Positions 34,951-44,600 of a stretch of DNA of 64,000 nucleotides are shown here, in pieces (position 1 is the stretch's first letter; each line of letters opens with the position of its first letter). A program made the translations under genes and the position numbers. Below the pieces are notes generated by a model. That model did not search any database. It saw only the letters and a program-made list of their open reading frames with translations, and was not told the DNA's origin. The DNA comes from Mesorhizobium sp. AR02 (GTDB lineage: Bacteria > Pseudomonadota > Alphaproteobacteria > Rhizobiales > Rhizobiaceae), in assembly GCF_024746835.1 (NCBI RefSeq), contig NZ_CP080533.1, positions 293,631 to 357,630 of the forward strand, written 5' to 3'.

Positions 34951-35217
34951 GCGTGATCTCGTGCAAAAAACAGGAAAGCCGTGTACGGGTCCGATCCGAG
35001 GACCGATCTTCGCCGCAAGGACAAACTTTTAGAGCCGTCTAATGTTCCGTGAGATCTGCCCCGTCAGTTGGTACGGGGCAAAGGCTTTCATGCCCTTCCT
35101 GATCGCTTTTAGAGCGTTCGCCGCCCCCTGCCAGCCCTTGAACTTGATGGTTTTGCCGGTGCCAAGCACCGAGGAGAGAAAGAACTGCTCGATTTCCCGC
35201 CTGAGGTGCTCGGGCAC

Positions 35218-36940
35218 GTAACCGGGGCAGATTACCGGGCAGTCAGGCTTGAGCGGCTTGCTTAACGAGATCCGGGAGCGGCGGAATCGACTCTTGTGTT
35301 GGTATGGCAAGGCGGTCGCCGAGATAGCGGAAGAATGAGACGTCGAGCTTGATGCAGGTCTTCATCAGGCCGAGCAGGACGTCGCGGGCGTTCTTGCCTG
35401 CCTCACTGACGGTTCCGCCGGAGATCTTGCGCTTGGTGACGAAGGCGCGGATGTCGTTTTCCGAACCATTGGTGTGGAGCGGGATCTCGGGACGATCGAG
35501 AACGCGCAGGAGTTCATGCTTGCGGCGATGCAGCCTGGCAAGAAGCCGGTCGAGCATGACGTAGCCGGTTCGTCGTTTGAACAGGCGCTCGAAGCGGGCG
35601 CGCAGGGCCGCCGCGCGGCGCGGACAAGGAGCACGCTGGTAGCTCTTGAGGTCGCGATAGAACCACCAGATCAACTGGCGCATGATGTCGACGGCCTGAC
35701 GTTGATCCGGGGTCACGGGTATCAATTTGTGGACGAGCCGCTCGGCGTGGACCCAGCACAGCGCATGCTCGCCAATGCGGAACTGGCCGGCATCATCGGA
35801 TACGACGACGGTATCGGCGAGAAAGCCGTGGTGGCGGATCGCCCCCCACATCGCCCCTTCGGTGGCGATCCTGACTGGGTTGGGCTCAACCGCAAGCTGG
35901 TCAAGGCCGAGTGCGGCCAGATGCGCCTGCCATGCGGCGCTGTCGGCAAATGCCTTGTGCGGCGCAGCCGCCAGCCGCGTGATCGCCGGACCGGCGAGGT
36001 TGCGGCCGCGCATATAGGCCAGGGCCTCTTCATTGATGAAGTAATCGCTGTGCCCGGCACGCAGCGTCGCCAGGAACGCCTCCCGTGACTTCGATCGCCC
36101 GGTGCGGAACGCGGTGAAGCGGCGGTCGCCGATCTGGGTGGTGTAGCCGTCCTGGTGGGCGTGGCGCGCCGACGTATCATCGACGGTGATCCAGGGCGCC
36201 GTAGCCAGCCCGGCGCGCAGCACGTCACGGTCCTCCGCCGCGAAGGCCTCCAGGCCCTCCGAAATCAGCCGCACCACCTGGCGCTTCGAAATGTCGACCC
36301 CGATCCCGGTCAACAACGCCGTCAACCGCTCCGTCGTCACCTGGCCTTGAATGTGGCAGGCCAGAATGAAGCGGCGCAGGTTCGCGCCCCAGCCGCCGAT
36401 GATCCCCGCCGGCAAGGGCGCCACCATCGTTTCGCCGGTCGGTGTCACCCAGCGCTCACGGCGATAGCGCACCACCTCGGCCGACAACGCCAGATCGCGC
36501 ACCAGGATCGTCTCATACCCCTTGAAGCGAGAGCCCGCAGGTGCGCTCACCGCAACCGTCACCGTGCGGCTCACGCGACCGCCATCGCGCTTGGCGCCGC
36601 GCCGGCGGCGCTTGCCCTTGCCAGATGTCGGCTGCGTCGCCTTCTCCATGCCCGATGGCTTGGTCGGCTTGACCGGGGGACGCGGCGGCAGGTCCTTCAG
36701 CCGGGCGATCTCATCCTTCAGGGTCTGGTTCTCGGCACGTAGCGCCTGATTCTCGCTCTCAAGGCTCTCGACCCGGCCTTGAAGACCGCGCACTTCGCCG
36801 ATCAGCGCAGAAACCAGCCCGCGGAGTTCCGCAAGCGACAAGCCTTCAAGCGAATCAGTCGGTGGTAGCGTCACGCAAAGGGTGAATCACGAACACACGC
36901 GCCTGCAAACCCCCACCGCCCGGTAATCTGCCCCGGTTAC
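35218..36940. mobile_element. IS66-like (ISBst12-type) element with 9-bp target duplication
   Basis: Terminal inverted repeats begin GTAACCGGGGCAGATTACCG at both ends. CTCGGGCAC is duplicated directly at 35209-35217 and 36941-36949. It encodes one transposase, with no tnpA or tnpB. The perfect duplication implies a fairly recent insertion. Confidence 0.92.
35243..36874 (-). CDS. IS66-like transposase (single-ORF type)
   Basis: 543 residues: N-terminal coiled coil (LRAENQTLKDEIARLKDL), a basic linker, then a DDE domain with WITVDDTSARHAHQDGYTT, VVVSDDAGQFRIGEHALCWV and the terminal HTNGSENDIRAFVTKRKISG carrying Glu. Full-length and apparently intact. Confidence 0.9.
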   Translation of the reverse strand: MTLPPTDSLEGLSLAELRGLVSALIGEVRGLQGRVESLESENQALRAENQTLKDEIARLKDLPPRPPVKPTKPSGMEKATQPTSGKGKRRRRGAKRDGGRVSRTVTVAVSAPAGSRFKGYETILVRDLALSAEVVRYRRERWVTPTGETMVAPLPAGIIGGWGANLRRFILACHIQGQVTTERLTALLTGIGVDISKRQVVRLISEGLEAFAAEDRDVLRAGLATAPWITVDDTSARHAHQDGYTTQIGDRRFTAFRTGRSKSREAFLATLRAGHSDYFINEEALAYMRGRNLAGPAITRLAAAPHKAFADSAAWQAHLAALGLDQLAVEPNPVRIATEGAMWGAIRHHGFLADTVVVSDDAGQFRIGEHALCWVHAERLVHKLIPVTPDQRQAVDIMRQLIWWFYRDLKSYQRAPCPRRAAALRARFERLFKRRTGYVMLDRLLARLHRRKHELLRVLDRPEIPLHTNGSENDIRAFVTKRKISGGTVSEAGKNARDVLLGLMKTCIKLDVSFFRYLGDRLAIPTQESIPPLPDLVKQAAQA

Positions 36941-37409
36941 CTCGGGCACTTGGTCAGCAGTCTCGTCCTCTGCATCCTCTTTATGAGGGCAGAAAATAAA
37001 ACGATCATTGCGCAGGGCCTGGCCGTCCTGGTCCTTCTGCTTGACACGCAAAGCACCAAGCAACTGGCATTTGATAACCACACCTGGGGCGGTAGCAGCC
37101 TGATGAATAACGAGGCCATCGAGGGGGTCACCATCCTCGCCCAGCGTCGAAGGGATAAACCCCCAGTCGTAGGGGTAACTCATTCCAACCGGCAGGGGCC
37201 GGACATAGCTAAAGACCCGGGACGCTGGATCATAGGCTAATTTGGCCTCAGCACCACGAGGGGTTTCAACCACCACCCTGATCAGGCCACCCGTTGTCGT
37301 TGGCAGCTTTAGAAAGTCGCGCATTAAAAGGCCTCGCAAATGTGAACCGGCTTTGGAACTTCGGGTCGTTGATAATGTTCCGAAGTCCTGCGCTAAGGAG
37401 GTTTGAGGC

Positions 37410-37619
37410 ATGACAAAAGCTCCTCTACATATGCTCAAGGGCGTGGGCTATTTGATCTCCACGGTCAGCGTTATCCTGCTTGCCATCGTCAGTTGGAAAA
37501 GCGCTTCAGAAAGCCCGTTGCTGATGGGCTGCCTACTCGTCGGCGCCGTAGCATCCATTGCTGGCATGTTATGTCGATGGGTTACGTATGAAATCGAAAA
37601 GCGTCGGGAAGGGAAATAG
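37410..37619 (+). CDS. Two-helix small membrane protein (copy 1)
   Basis: 69 residues with helices GYLISTVSVILLAIVSW and LLMGCLLVGAVASIAGML and a basic C-terminus (YEIEKRREGK). AAGGAGGT lies 7 nt before the ATG. It is divergent from the pyrophosphatase gene. The same divergent pair recurs, inverted, at 48321-48770. Confidence 0.75.
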   Translation: MTKAPLHMLKGVGYLISTVSVILLAIVSWKSASESPLLMGCLLVGAVASIAGMLCRWVTYEIEKRREGK

Positions 37620-37788
37620 GCGGCACAGGCGTGCTGGCGTCAGCGCCCGTTTGACGACACCCTGGTGTCTTCGGATGGCTGGTAAAGGAAGGTTTCTGTT
37701 GCCTCGTCCCGCTCCCCGACATGGCTTGCAGTCAAAAGGTCCGGTCCTTTGCGCCGCCCATTTCTTCGGCGATGCCGAGCCGAGGGGC

Positions 37789-38499
37789 CTATAGATCGAA
37801 CAGGTCAGATGGCCCAATGCCGATCTCGTCGATGATGTCGGGCCTGTTGCGCGTGCCGACGTAGGCAATGGGCCAAATCGTCATCAAGTCCGATGGATAC
37901 GGTTTCAACAGATTTCGCGGGTCCAGCTCTGGGCCAAGCCAGCGCATGTAATCTTCCGGCGCCAGGATCACGGGCATCCGGTCGCGAATGGTCGCCATGA
38001 GGTCATTCGGCTCGCATGTCGCTATGGCGAACGTGCGGATGAGTTCTCCCGTCACGTTGTCGGCGTATTCTTCCCAGATGCCGGCCATGGCGAACGGCTC
38101 GCCGGACTTCATCGCGATGGCGTAAGGCTGCTTCTTCTTCCCCGACGTATCGAGCTTCTGCCATTCGAAGTAGCCGTCCACAGGCACCAAGCAGCGGCGT
38201 GAGGCATACGCCTTCCGAAACATGCCGTTCGTCGCAATCGTTTCGCAGCGTGCGTTGACGGGTGGTGGGCGGCCGCCGCCGTCGCGAGCCCAGCCAGGCA
38301 CCAAGCCCCATTTTGCCGACACGAAGCCGGCCATGCTGGTGGAAAGCTCTTCTCGAATGATGATCGGATAGACATCAGCCGGCCGGCCATTCCAAACTGG
38401 GAATCGGTTGCTCAGCCGATCGACTTCGCCAGGATGTGCGAATTCAAAGCGCAGCACCATGTCAGATATTGTCGATTTGACGAAGACGCGTCCACACAT
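37789..38499 (-). CDS. SRAP (YedK/HMCES-type) protein
   Basis: 236 residues beginning MCGR, the catalytic Cys2 that crosslinks to abasic sites in ssDNA. NARCET gives the conserved Asn, and VPVDGYFEWQK the Glu. The usual HDRMP motif reads IRDRMPVILA, so the active-site His is Arg. It probably still protects abasic sites but may release the crosslink more slowly. A second, distinct SRAP gene with the His intact is at 48778. Confidence 0.9.
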   Translation of the reverse strand: MCGRVFVKSTISDMVLRFEFAHPGEVDRLSNRFPVWNGRPADVYPIIIREELSTSMAGFVSAKWGLVPGWARDGGGRPPPVNARCETIATNGMFRKAYASRRCLVPVDGYFEWQKLDTSGKKKQPYAIAMKSGEPFAMAGIWEEYADNVTGELIRTFAIATCEPNDLMATIRDRMPVILAPEDYMRWLGPELDPRNLLKPYPSDLMTIWPIAYVGTRNRPDIIDEIGIGPSDLFDL

Positions 38500-38509
38500 T
38501 TTAGACCAA

Positions 38510-38831
38510 GCTCACCTATGACGTCAGCGAAGACCAAAATGGGAACGGTGACTTCAGCGGTGACTTCCTTGACGCTGGTCATGTCGGCGTTGAGCTTGCC
38601 GACGCGCTTTCCGTAGCGGTGACGCGCTGTTCAGATTGCTCGAAGCGCGGGGCCGCGCGCGTCGCTGTCCTTTATGTCACGCCGGATCTCGGTGATGTTG
38701 CGCTGCATATCCTGAGTGGCTTGCAGCAGGCAGCCGATCATCATTTCCATCGCCGGCCGCCGCTCGTCGGCGAACCTCTTTTCCAGATGCTAGACGATTT
38801 TGCCGTCCAGCTTGACATGCATGTCGATCAT
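38510..38831 (-). pseudogene. DUF1515-like protein, degraded
   Basis: From the ATG at 38831: MIDMHVKLDGKIV, an in-frame TAG, then LEKRFADERRPAMEMM, TQDMQRNITEIRRDIKDSDA. After frame changes EQRVTA and GKLNADMTSVKEVTAEVT follow, like rhizobial DUF1515 proteins that end in a membrane helix, missing here. Confidence 0.65.
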
Positions 38832-39001
38832 TGGGCGGCTTGGCAGGTTCTCCGAAGCAATAAGCGGTCTCGCTCTTGATTCGAATGCCTCGGCTCAATG
38901 ACAGCATGACGTTTGAAACGAGTTCCCCTTCGCGATGAGGCGCCTGCAACCAGGTTAAAGGTCGGGCGTTAGAGCTTTAATGGTTAGCCCGGAGGAACAT
39001 C

Positions 39002-39331
39002 ATGGCAAACACACCCCCCACTCCCAATGGACCGTTCAATCCGATTCCGCCTTTGGATACGAATTCGGGTGTTGGCCGGACAACAGATATCAGGCCAAGA
39101 CGCGGTGGCGCGGGATGGCTAGCTGTAATGATTATCGTTGTTTTGGCTATCGCCGCTTATTACTCCTTCAGCAGAACCCGCGAACACGCAGCCCCGGCCT
39201 CCCAGACGCCGGCCGCCGGTACAGCTCCGGTGTCCGACACCCCACCGAAGCCCGCTGAGCCAGCACCTGCTCTCGCCCCTGCCCCAAAGCCTGCAAAGAC
39301 GGCGCCCGCCCCAGCCGCCCCAGCCAAGTAG
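39002..39331 (+). CDS. Membrane-anchored Pro/Ala-rich protein
   Basis: 109 residues: a proline-rich cytoplasmic start, one helix (WLAVMIIVVLAIAAYYSF), then a Pro/Ala/Lys-rich tail (KPAEPAPALAPAPKPAKTAP) typical of periplasm-spanning linkers. GGAGG lies 6 nt before the ATG. A hairpin (39351-39371) follows. Confidence 0.7.
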   Translation: MANTPPTPNGPFNPIPPLDTNSGVGRTTDIRPRRGGAGWLAVMIIVVLAIAAYYSFSRTREHAAPASQTPAAGTAPVSDTPPKPAEPAPALAPAPKPAKTAPAPAAPAK

Positions 39332-39835
39332 TCGAGACTGTTGTATTGAACGGCCCGTCGAGGACGGGCCGGTTGGTGCTGCTCGTTGCGTAGAGGCCGC
39401 ACCAACGCGGTGCCGCCGTCATAATACCCCGCCTTCGAAGTCGCCGTAATCCAGCTATCCTCAACCTCGTCCGGCAGCCGGTTGTCGAGCGAATCTTGTG
39501 CCCGTGACCTTAGTTGAAGGGCACGACTAGAGGCGCCGTCGGGCTGAGACGTAGGGCTTAGTCAGCCGCCGGCGGCATGTTTTTTGATGACAAACGGAGC
39601 CTGTTCGATGTTGCGCTCGATTTCTCACGGCTTTATGCAATCCCGCTCGCCTTTTTATGGAAGCGCCCGACCGAGCGACTCGCGCCTCAACGCGGGCAAG
39701 TTTTGGTTCGCTCAGCGCAGGACTGAGTTTGGGGCTTAACGCATCTCAATCAGCAGCGTGCGCCGAATTTTGAGCCTTCCAAGAATGCAGGGAGCGATCC
39801 CGCTGTGCCCGCGTTAAGGCGGGAAGGATTTTTTC
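39332..39835. other. Intergenic with two hairpins
   Basis: A 9-bp stem lies at 39351-39371 after the preceding gene. A CCCGC/GCGGG hairpin with six T at 39808-39831 lies immediately before the DUF72 start. No gene is recognised between them. Confidence 0.5.
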
Positions 39836-40777
39836 ATGGGTACCGAAGCCATCCAACGCAAGGGAGATGAACCTAATGAGCGCCGTCAACGGCGTAGGCT
39901 GCGCAGGGAAAAGCAGCGAGTTGAAAACGTTGGACGTGCAGATAAAATGCACGCCGCGCGCTTGGCCGGGGCAGTCGCAGAGTGCGGGGACCCAGCGTCA
40001 TGTTTAGGGGCATTTGCCTATGTCGGCTGCTCGGGATGGTTCTACTGGAAATGGCGAGGACAGTTTTACCCGACGGATTTGCCTACAGGCGAATGGTTCA
40101 ACCACTATGCGAACCAGTTCGATACTGTCGAAATCAACGCATCCTTTTATTCATGGCCAACCGTCGCGAATGTCAGAAGCTGGGGTCGGCAGCCCGGCAA
40201 CCGCAGCTTCGTCTATACAATAAAAGTCTGTGAGCTGATTACTCACATCAAAAGGTTTAAGGGCACCAAGACCCTCGTAAGGGATTTCGGAATGATCGCC
40301 GATATCCTCGGGGAGCGAATGGGCTGCTTTCTATTCCAGCTGCCGCCCAGTTACCACTTCACAAAGGCGAGGCTGAACAGCGTTCTCGGCCAACTCGACC
40401 CGGCCAGGCGCAATGTGGTGGAGTTTCGTCACGCCAGCTGGTGGAACGAAACTGTTTACTCCGCCTTTCGTGAGACGGGCACAATCTTTTGCTCCTGCAG
40501 CGGCCCTCGCCTTCCGGATGTCCTGGTACGGACGGCCGATGACGTCTACGTGCGGCTCCACGGTCCAGACCGTTGGTATCGGCATAATTACAGCGGAGGC
40601 GAGCTAACAGAATGGGCCGACAAAATCCGAGCCAGCGGCGCAAACAGAGCGTGGGTATATTTTAATAACGACTATGAGGGATTTGCGCCAAAGAATGCCC
40701 TGGCGATGCGGCGCTTGCTTGAGGAACAATCGTTGGACAATCACCGGCCTCTCAGCGCCGATACGGCCGATCCATAG
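39836..40777 (+). CDS. DUF72 family protein
   Basis: 313 residues. The DUF72 TIM-barrel-like core starts at ~62 (YVGCSGWFYWKWRGQFYP) and includes FDTVEINASFYSWPT, FLFQLPPSYHFTKARLNSVL, VEFRHASWW and YVRLHGPDRWY. The first ~57 residues are basic and unusual for the family, so the real start may be the ATG at 39947. DUF72 function is unknown. A terminator-like hairpin ends 5 nt before the annotated ATG. Confidence 0.85.
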   Translation: MGTEAIQRKGDEPNERRQRRRLRREKQRVENVGRADKMHAARLAGAVAECGDPASCLGAFAYVGCSGWFYWKWRGQFYPTDLPTGEWFNHYANQFDTVEINASFYSWPTVANVRSWGRQPGNRSFVYTIKVCELITHIKRFKGTKTLVRDFGMIADILGERMGCFLFQLPPSYHFTKARLNSVLGQLDPARRNVVEFRHASWWNETVYSAFRETGTIFCSCSGPRLPDVLVRTADDVYVRLHGPDRWYRHNYSGGELTEWADKIRASGANRAWVYFNNDYEGFAPKNALAMRRLLEEQSLDNHRPLSADTADP

Positions 40778-40934
40778 CGAACGAGATGAAGTGCACCGAC
40801 CGCCAAGCCTGCCGGTTGAACAGCCGGGCGAACCAGCAGAGCTCTCCGCACATCAGCGGGTTCCACGGGGTGGTGGTCAGGAACGCGTTGGCTCTGCCGG
40901 TGTACGGGAAATTACCAATGCGCTCGCGTCGATC

Positions 40935-42500
40935 TCAGCCAAGTACACTCTTGATTGCCAGAGCGGAGATAGGCTCGCTGAAATAGTTCCCTTGCATCTC
41001 GTCACAATGGTTTTCGCGCAGGAACGCTACCTGATCGCTGGTTTCGACGCCCTCGGCAATAACCCTTATATTCAGCTTTTGGCCCAACGAAATCATCGCG
41101 CTTGCAAGGGCACGGCTGCTCTCGTCGTTGGCGACGTCCTTGATGAATGATTGGTCGATCTTCAGCCGTGCAATCGGGAAGGTTTTGAGAGCGCTGAGGC
41201 TGGAATAGCCCGTTCCGAAATCATCGATGGAGATATGGACGCCAAGGCGCTGCAGTTCGTTCATCGTTGCGACCGCCAGTTCGGTGTCCTGCATGATGAG
41301 GCTTTCGGTCAGCTCCAGCTCGAGATATCGAGCCTCCAGGCTACTTTCCTTCAGCGCATTGACGACGCGTCCAACGAGAGACTTTTCCCTGAATTGCCGT
41401 GCCGACACGTTCACGCAAACGGTCATTGGCGGTAGACCCGAAAGCTGCCATGCCTTGTTTTGCCTGCAGGCCTCGTGCAGTATCCAGTCGCCGATCGGCA
41501 CGATCAGACCTGTTTCCTCAGCTGTTGGAATGAAAATCATCGGCGGGACGGCGCCCCGCGTCGGGTGCTGCCAGCGTATCAACGCTTCGACCGCAAAGAC
41601 CTGCCCAGAGCGAAGATCGATTTGCGGCTGAGACACCAGGGTAAACTGCGAACAAGCCAAGGCGTTTCTCAACTCCCCCTGCAGCACCAGCTTTTCGCGG
41701 GCCTTGGTGTTGAACTCAGGGGCGTAGAACTGAATATTGTCTCGGCCGAGTTCCTTTGCCCGATACATTGCCGCATCGGAATTGGCCAGCAGCGTATCTG
41801 GGTGCCTGCCATCCCTGGGATAGTTCGCGATTCCGATACTGGCCGTCGCGCTTAGCTGACGCTCGCCGATCTGAACCGGCTCTGCGATTGCCGCCCGAAG
41901 GTTCTGCAGGGTCTCAGACGCGAGGTCGACGTTTTTCGGCTGGTCGGACAACACGATGACAAACTCATCGCCACCAAGTCGTACGACAGTGTCAGTCGCC
42001 TTCACGCATTCGACCATACGGCCAGTGACGGTCTTTAAGAGCTCATCGCCGGCGTTGTGCCCAAGTGTGTCGTTGAAGACTTTGAAATTGTCCAGGTCGA
42101 TGAACACCACCGCCACCCCGCGATCGTATCGCTGTGCGTACAAGATCGCTTGCGAAAGCCGGTCTTCAAGCAAAGCGCGATTGGGAAGTCCGGTGAGCAC
42201 ATCATGATTGGCCATGAAGTGGATCTGATCTTCAGCCCGTTTGCGTTCGACTGCGATGCCAGCGATGCGGGTGGTAAAATCAATCAGCCGGGTCTCCGCT
42301 TCGGATGGCTTTCGCACCGTCATCGAATACATGGCGAAGGCACCCAGGACAGCGCCCTGCGACACGATCGGGGTGGACCAGCATGATCGATAGCCGAAAG
42401 CCGATGCCAGGTCGCGGTAATCCTCCCACAGTGGATCCTGCATGACGTCGGTGACGATGACCGGCTCTCGGCGGTAGACAGCGGTCCCGCAGGATCCCAC
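40935..42500 (-). CDS. GGDEF-EAL protein, C-terminal part of a broken sensor
   Basis: 521 residues from a GTG at 42500. A partial GAF domain (to ~90) precedes GGDEF (DVLTGLPNRALLEDRLSQA, RLGGDEFVIVLSD) and EAL (FAVEALIRWQHPTRGAVPP, IDDFGTGYSSLSAL, RVIAEGVET). Both catalytic motifs are intact, so it could make or degrade cyclic-di-GMP if translated. Sequence upstream in other frames (42501-43601) shows that this was once a larger PAS-PAS-GAF sensor. Confidence 0.8.
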   Translation of the reverse strand: MGSCGTAVYRREPVIVTDVMQDPLWEDYRDLASAFGYRSCWSTPIVSQGAVLGAFAMYSMTVRKPSEAETRLIDFTTRIAGIAVERKRAEDQIHFMANHDVLTGLPNRALLEDRLSQAILYAQRYDRGVAVVFIDLDNFKVFNDTLGHNAGDELLKTVTGRMVECVKATDTVVRLGGDEFVIVLSDQPKNVDLASETLQNLRAAIAEPVQIGERQLSATASIGIANYPRDGRHPDTLLANSDAAMYRAKELGRDNIQFYAPEFNTKAREKLVLQGELRNALACSQFTLVSQPQIDLRSGQVFAVEALIRWQHPTRGAVPPMIFIPTAEETGLIVPIGDWILHEACRQNKAWQLSGLPPMTVCVNVSARQFREKSLVGRVVNALKESSLEARYLELELTESLIMQDTELAVATMNELQRLGVHISIDDFGTGYSSLSALKTFPIARLKIDQSFIKDVANDESSRALASAMISLGQKLNIRVIAEGVETSDQVAFLRENHCDEMQGNYFSEPISALAIKSVLG

Positions 42501-43601
42501 CTTGGGCCGACGGCGACCCCGTCGATGGCGTTCGTGTAGTCTCTCGCCAAACTCGGAGCCGCACCATGCCGCAGATGGCTGCCGACCTTGTCGAGCAGCA
42601 GCACGGAACCGAATATGCCCTTAAGCTGGGCTTCCACCAGACGCATCAGTCGGTCGAGGACGCCTCAAGCGGAGCGCCAATCGCAATCATTTCGAGGATA
42701 TGCGCCTGCCCGTTCAGCAGGATGTCCGCCCGCCTTCGGGCGGTGATGTCATGGGCGATGCCGACAAGTCCGAAGACATCGTCCTGGATATTGCGCAATG
42801 GGACCTTGGTCGATGAAGCCACATGCCTCCACCGGTGGCGTCAACAACAAACTCCTCCTCGTCGATCATCGGTTGTGCGCTGTCGAGAACACGCTGCTCG
42901 ATGCGGCGGAATTTCTGGGCGAGTTCCGGCGCGTGAAGATCGAAATCGGTCAAGCCGATCATGTCGCTTGTCTTCTCGTAGCCGCTGTCGGCTGCAAGCG
43001 CCCTGTTGACTATGACGAAGCGGCTTTCGGTATCCCTGACCCATAAATAGTCGGGCACCCAGTCGATCAACGCCTGTAGGGAGATCCGCTCGTCGAGGAT
43101 CTGCCGACTAGCAATGCGCTCGGTAACGTCGTCATGGGTGGCCACCCAGCTGCCGTCCGACATTGGCTGATGACAAATCTGAATTGTTCGACGGTCAGCG
43201 AGCTTGGCGCTCCATATTTTTGAAGCAGCGACCGAATTGACCGACCGGGCCACCGCTAGGCAGGCGTCGCTGGGGATTGCAGAAGTCCCGGCGGCCTCGC
43301 GCAGTTCAACGATTTCGCCGAGGGTGGACCCAGGATGCAAGTGCTCAGGTGCAATCCTGTAAATTTCCGCCTATCGACGATTGCACAGAATAAGCTTCTG
43401 ATCGGCGTCGAAGAAACAGATGCCTTGGGTGATGTTGTCGATCGCTGTCTCGAAACGACGCGCCTGTCCTTCGAGCGTCGCGATCGTGCCGCGCAGCTCG
43501 CGCTCAAGCGCTTCGTATGACGCGATCGTCAGTTTTGACAGCGCGGTGAGGCCCGCCGCCTCAGAGGTATTGACGGAGTTCTTGAGTGATTTCGTGACCA
43601 A
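42501..43601 (-). pseudogene. PAS-PAS-GAF sensor region of the same protein, broken
   Basis: From a TTG at 43601: a helical start, then a PAS (DNITQGICFFDADQKLILCN) ended by an in-frame TAG at 43371-43373. Further PAS sequence (DWVPDYLWVRDTESRFVIVN) runs to a frameshift near 42800. Two more shifts occur near 42655 and 42505 before the GAF joins the ORF ending at 40935. At least four lesions mean the full sensor is not made. Confidence 0.75.
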
Positions 43602-44056
43602 GCACAGTACCTCGCATTACTGCCCGCACATAGCAAAGGACGTCGCCGCAAGCTAAAAGCATCCGCACAGTGATCTACAGATACTAATGGCTGGTGAACT
43701 GGCCAGGTGGCTGTACAAGGCACTTGGTTTAGTTGCTACTCTTTTGGTTGCACACGCCCGCCTTAGGAGATGGATAACGAATCCGGCGCCGTGCCAATGG
43801 GTGGAGAGCCTGGCCTTGAAAGGCAAGCACGGCTGCAGGAATTTGAAACGCCGGCATACGGAACTAACCGAAATGCGCCAGTGCCTGGCGCCTACCCGCC
43901 GAGAGCCGGCAAGTGTGTCCGAGGCGAGTTTTCTTAGTTTTAATCGGCATTTGTGTAACTAGGAGGAACGAATTCAAAGACCATGGCTTTCCCTAGGGGG
44001 CGCATTGCTTCGTAGGGACACAGAGCGCAACGTCGCTCTTCCGTTGGAGAATCTAT
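43602..44056. other. Gene-poor stretch
   Basis: A 91-codon frame at 43687-43962 lacks a ribosome site and motif. I see no gene here. Confidence 0.5.
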
Positions 44057-44395
44057 ATGTTGATCAAAAACATGGTTGCGCCGTCAGTTATTCTCGGCCT
44101 GGTGACTGGAAGCTGCCTTGCGCAGACGGCCGACGACCCAGCGATTACTGCGTGCAAATCCACTGGCCTGTTGGCCCTTCAGGAGAAGTCGAAGGACATC
44201 AGTGACCTAGTTATCGACATGGAGAGTCTCGCGATTAGCAAGGCGGACACCAACGTCGGGGACGTTCCCATCAAAATGGTCATTCTGGGCGAAGCCTACA
44301 TCGCTCGAAGTGGCAAAACCGGAGCGCCGGACCGCTTTGTGTGCTTGCTTGGGGACAAAGGAAAAGTTCTGCTGACATTTTTCACGGCTAAGTGA
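44057..44395 (+). CDS. Secreted hypothetical protein
   Basis: 112 residues: signal peptide (MLIKNMVAPSVILGLVTGSC LAQT), then ITACKSTGLLALQEKSKDIS, DMESLAISKADTNVGDVPIK and FVCLLGDKGKVLLTFF, a likely small beta-rich periplasmic domain with two Cys. GGAGA lies 6 nt before the ATG. Family not recognised. Confidence 0.7.
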   Translation: MLIKNMVAPSVILGLVTGSCLAQTADDPAITACKSTGLLALQEKSKDISDLVIDMESLAISKADTNVGDVPIKMVILGEAYIARSGKTGAPDRFVCLLGDKGKVLLTFFTAK

Positions 44396-44410
44396 GATCA
44401 CGACCTGTTG

Positions 44411-44458
44411 GCACCCAACCTCGCCGCCCCTCGTTGACCTATGCTGGCTTATCCCAGC
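44411..44458 (+). repeat. Dispersed ~48-bp repeat (copy 1)
   Basis: Shares most bases with 52384-52431: CCAACCTC, CCGCC, CTCGTTGACC and CCAGC blocks at the same spacing. Both lie downstream of a gene stop (44395 and 52332). Function unknown. Confidence 0.45.
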
Positions 44459-44473
44459 ACACTCTATGCCTTA

Positions 44474-44600
44474 GCCCGCTGCCGCGATAAATACCGGAGC
44501 GGGCGCTTTGATAAGCTGGCTGAAGATCAAGAGCTATACGATCGATGAATACCAGATCCTTGGTGTCGAGCGGAAGACGGGAAAGCCGACGCCTGTGTGG
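44474..44600 (+). pseudogene. ATP-dependent DNA ligase remnant B
   Basis: Reads DKYRSGRFDK in one frame and, after a shift, WLKIKSYTIDEYQILGVERK then TGKP. It matches the same region as remnant A at 16285-16470, with the frame change at the same point. The hairpin GCCCGCT/AGCGGGC (44474-44504) lies over its first codons and may be incidental. Confidence 0.65.

Larger units (their letters stand above)
35029..37324 (-). pseudogene. ppa: Inorganic pyrophosphatase split by an IS66-like element
   Basis: N-terminal half 37324-36941: MRDFLKLPTTTGGLIRVVVE, YPYDWGFIPSTLGEDGDPLD (metal-binding Asp cluster), GALRVKQKDQDGQALRNDRF. C-terminal half 35217-35029: HLRREIEQFFLSSVLGTGKT. Removing the element at 35218-36940 and one copy of its 9-bp duplication rejoins them as DQVPEHLRREIEQFF. 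It would hydrolyse PPi in the cytoplasm, but the gene is disrupted. A truncated N-terminal duplicate lies at 48618-48770. Confidence 0.9.

Noticed and set aside
43687..43962. 91-codon ORF in the gap after the sensor pseudogene
   Set aside because: No ribosome site, no motif and no paralogue.
44474..44504. GC hairpin as terminator of the 44057 gene
   Set aside because: It coincides with the YRSGR codons of a DNA-ligase remnant and has no T-run, so pairing may be accidental.
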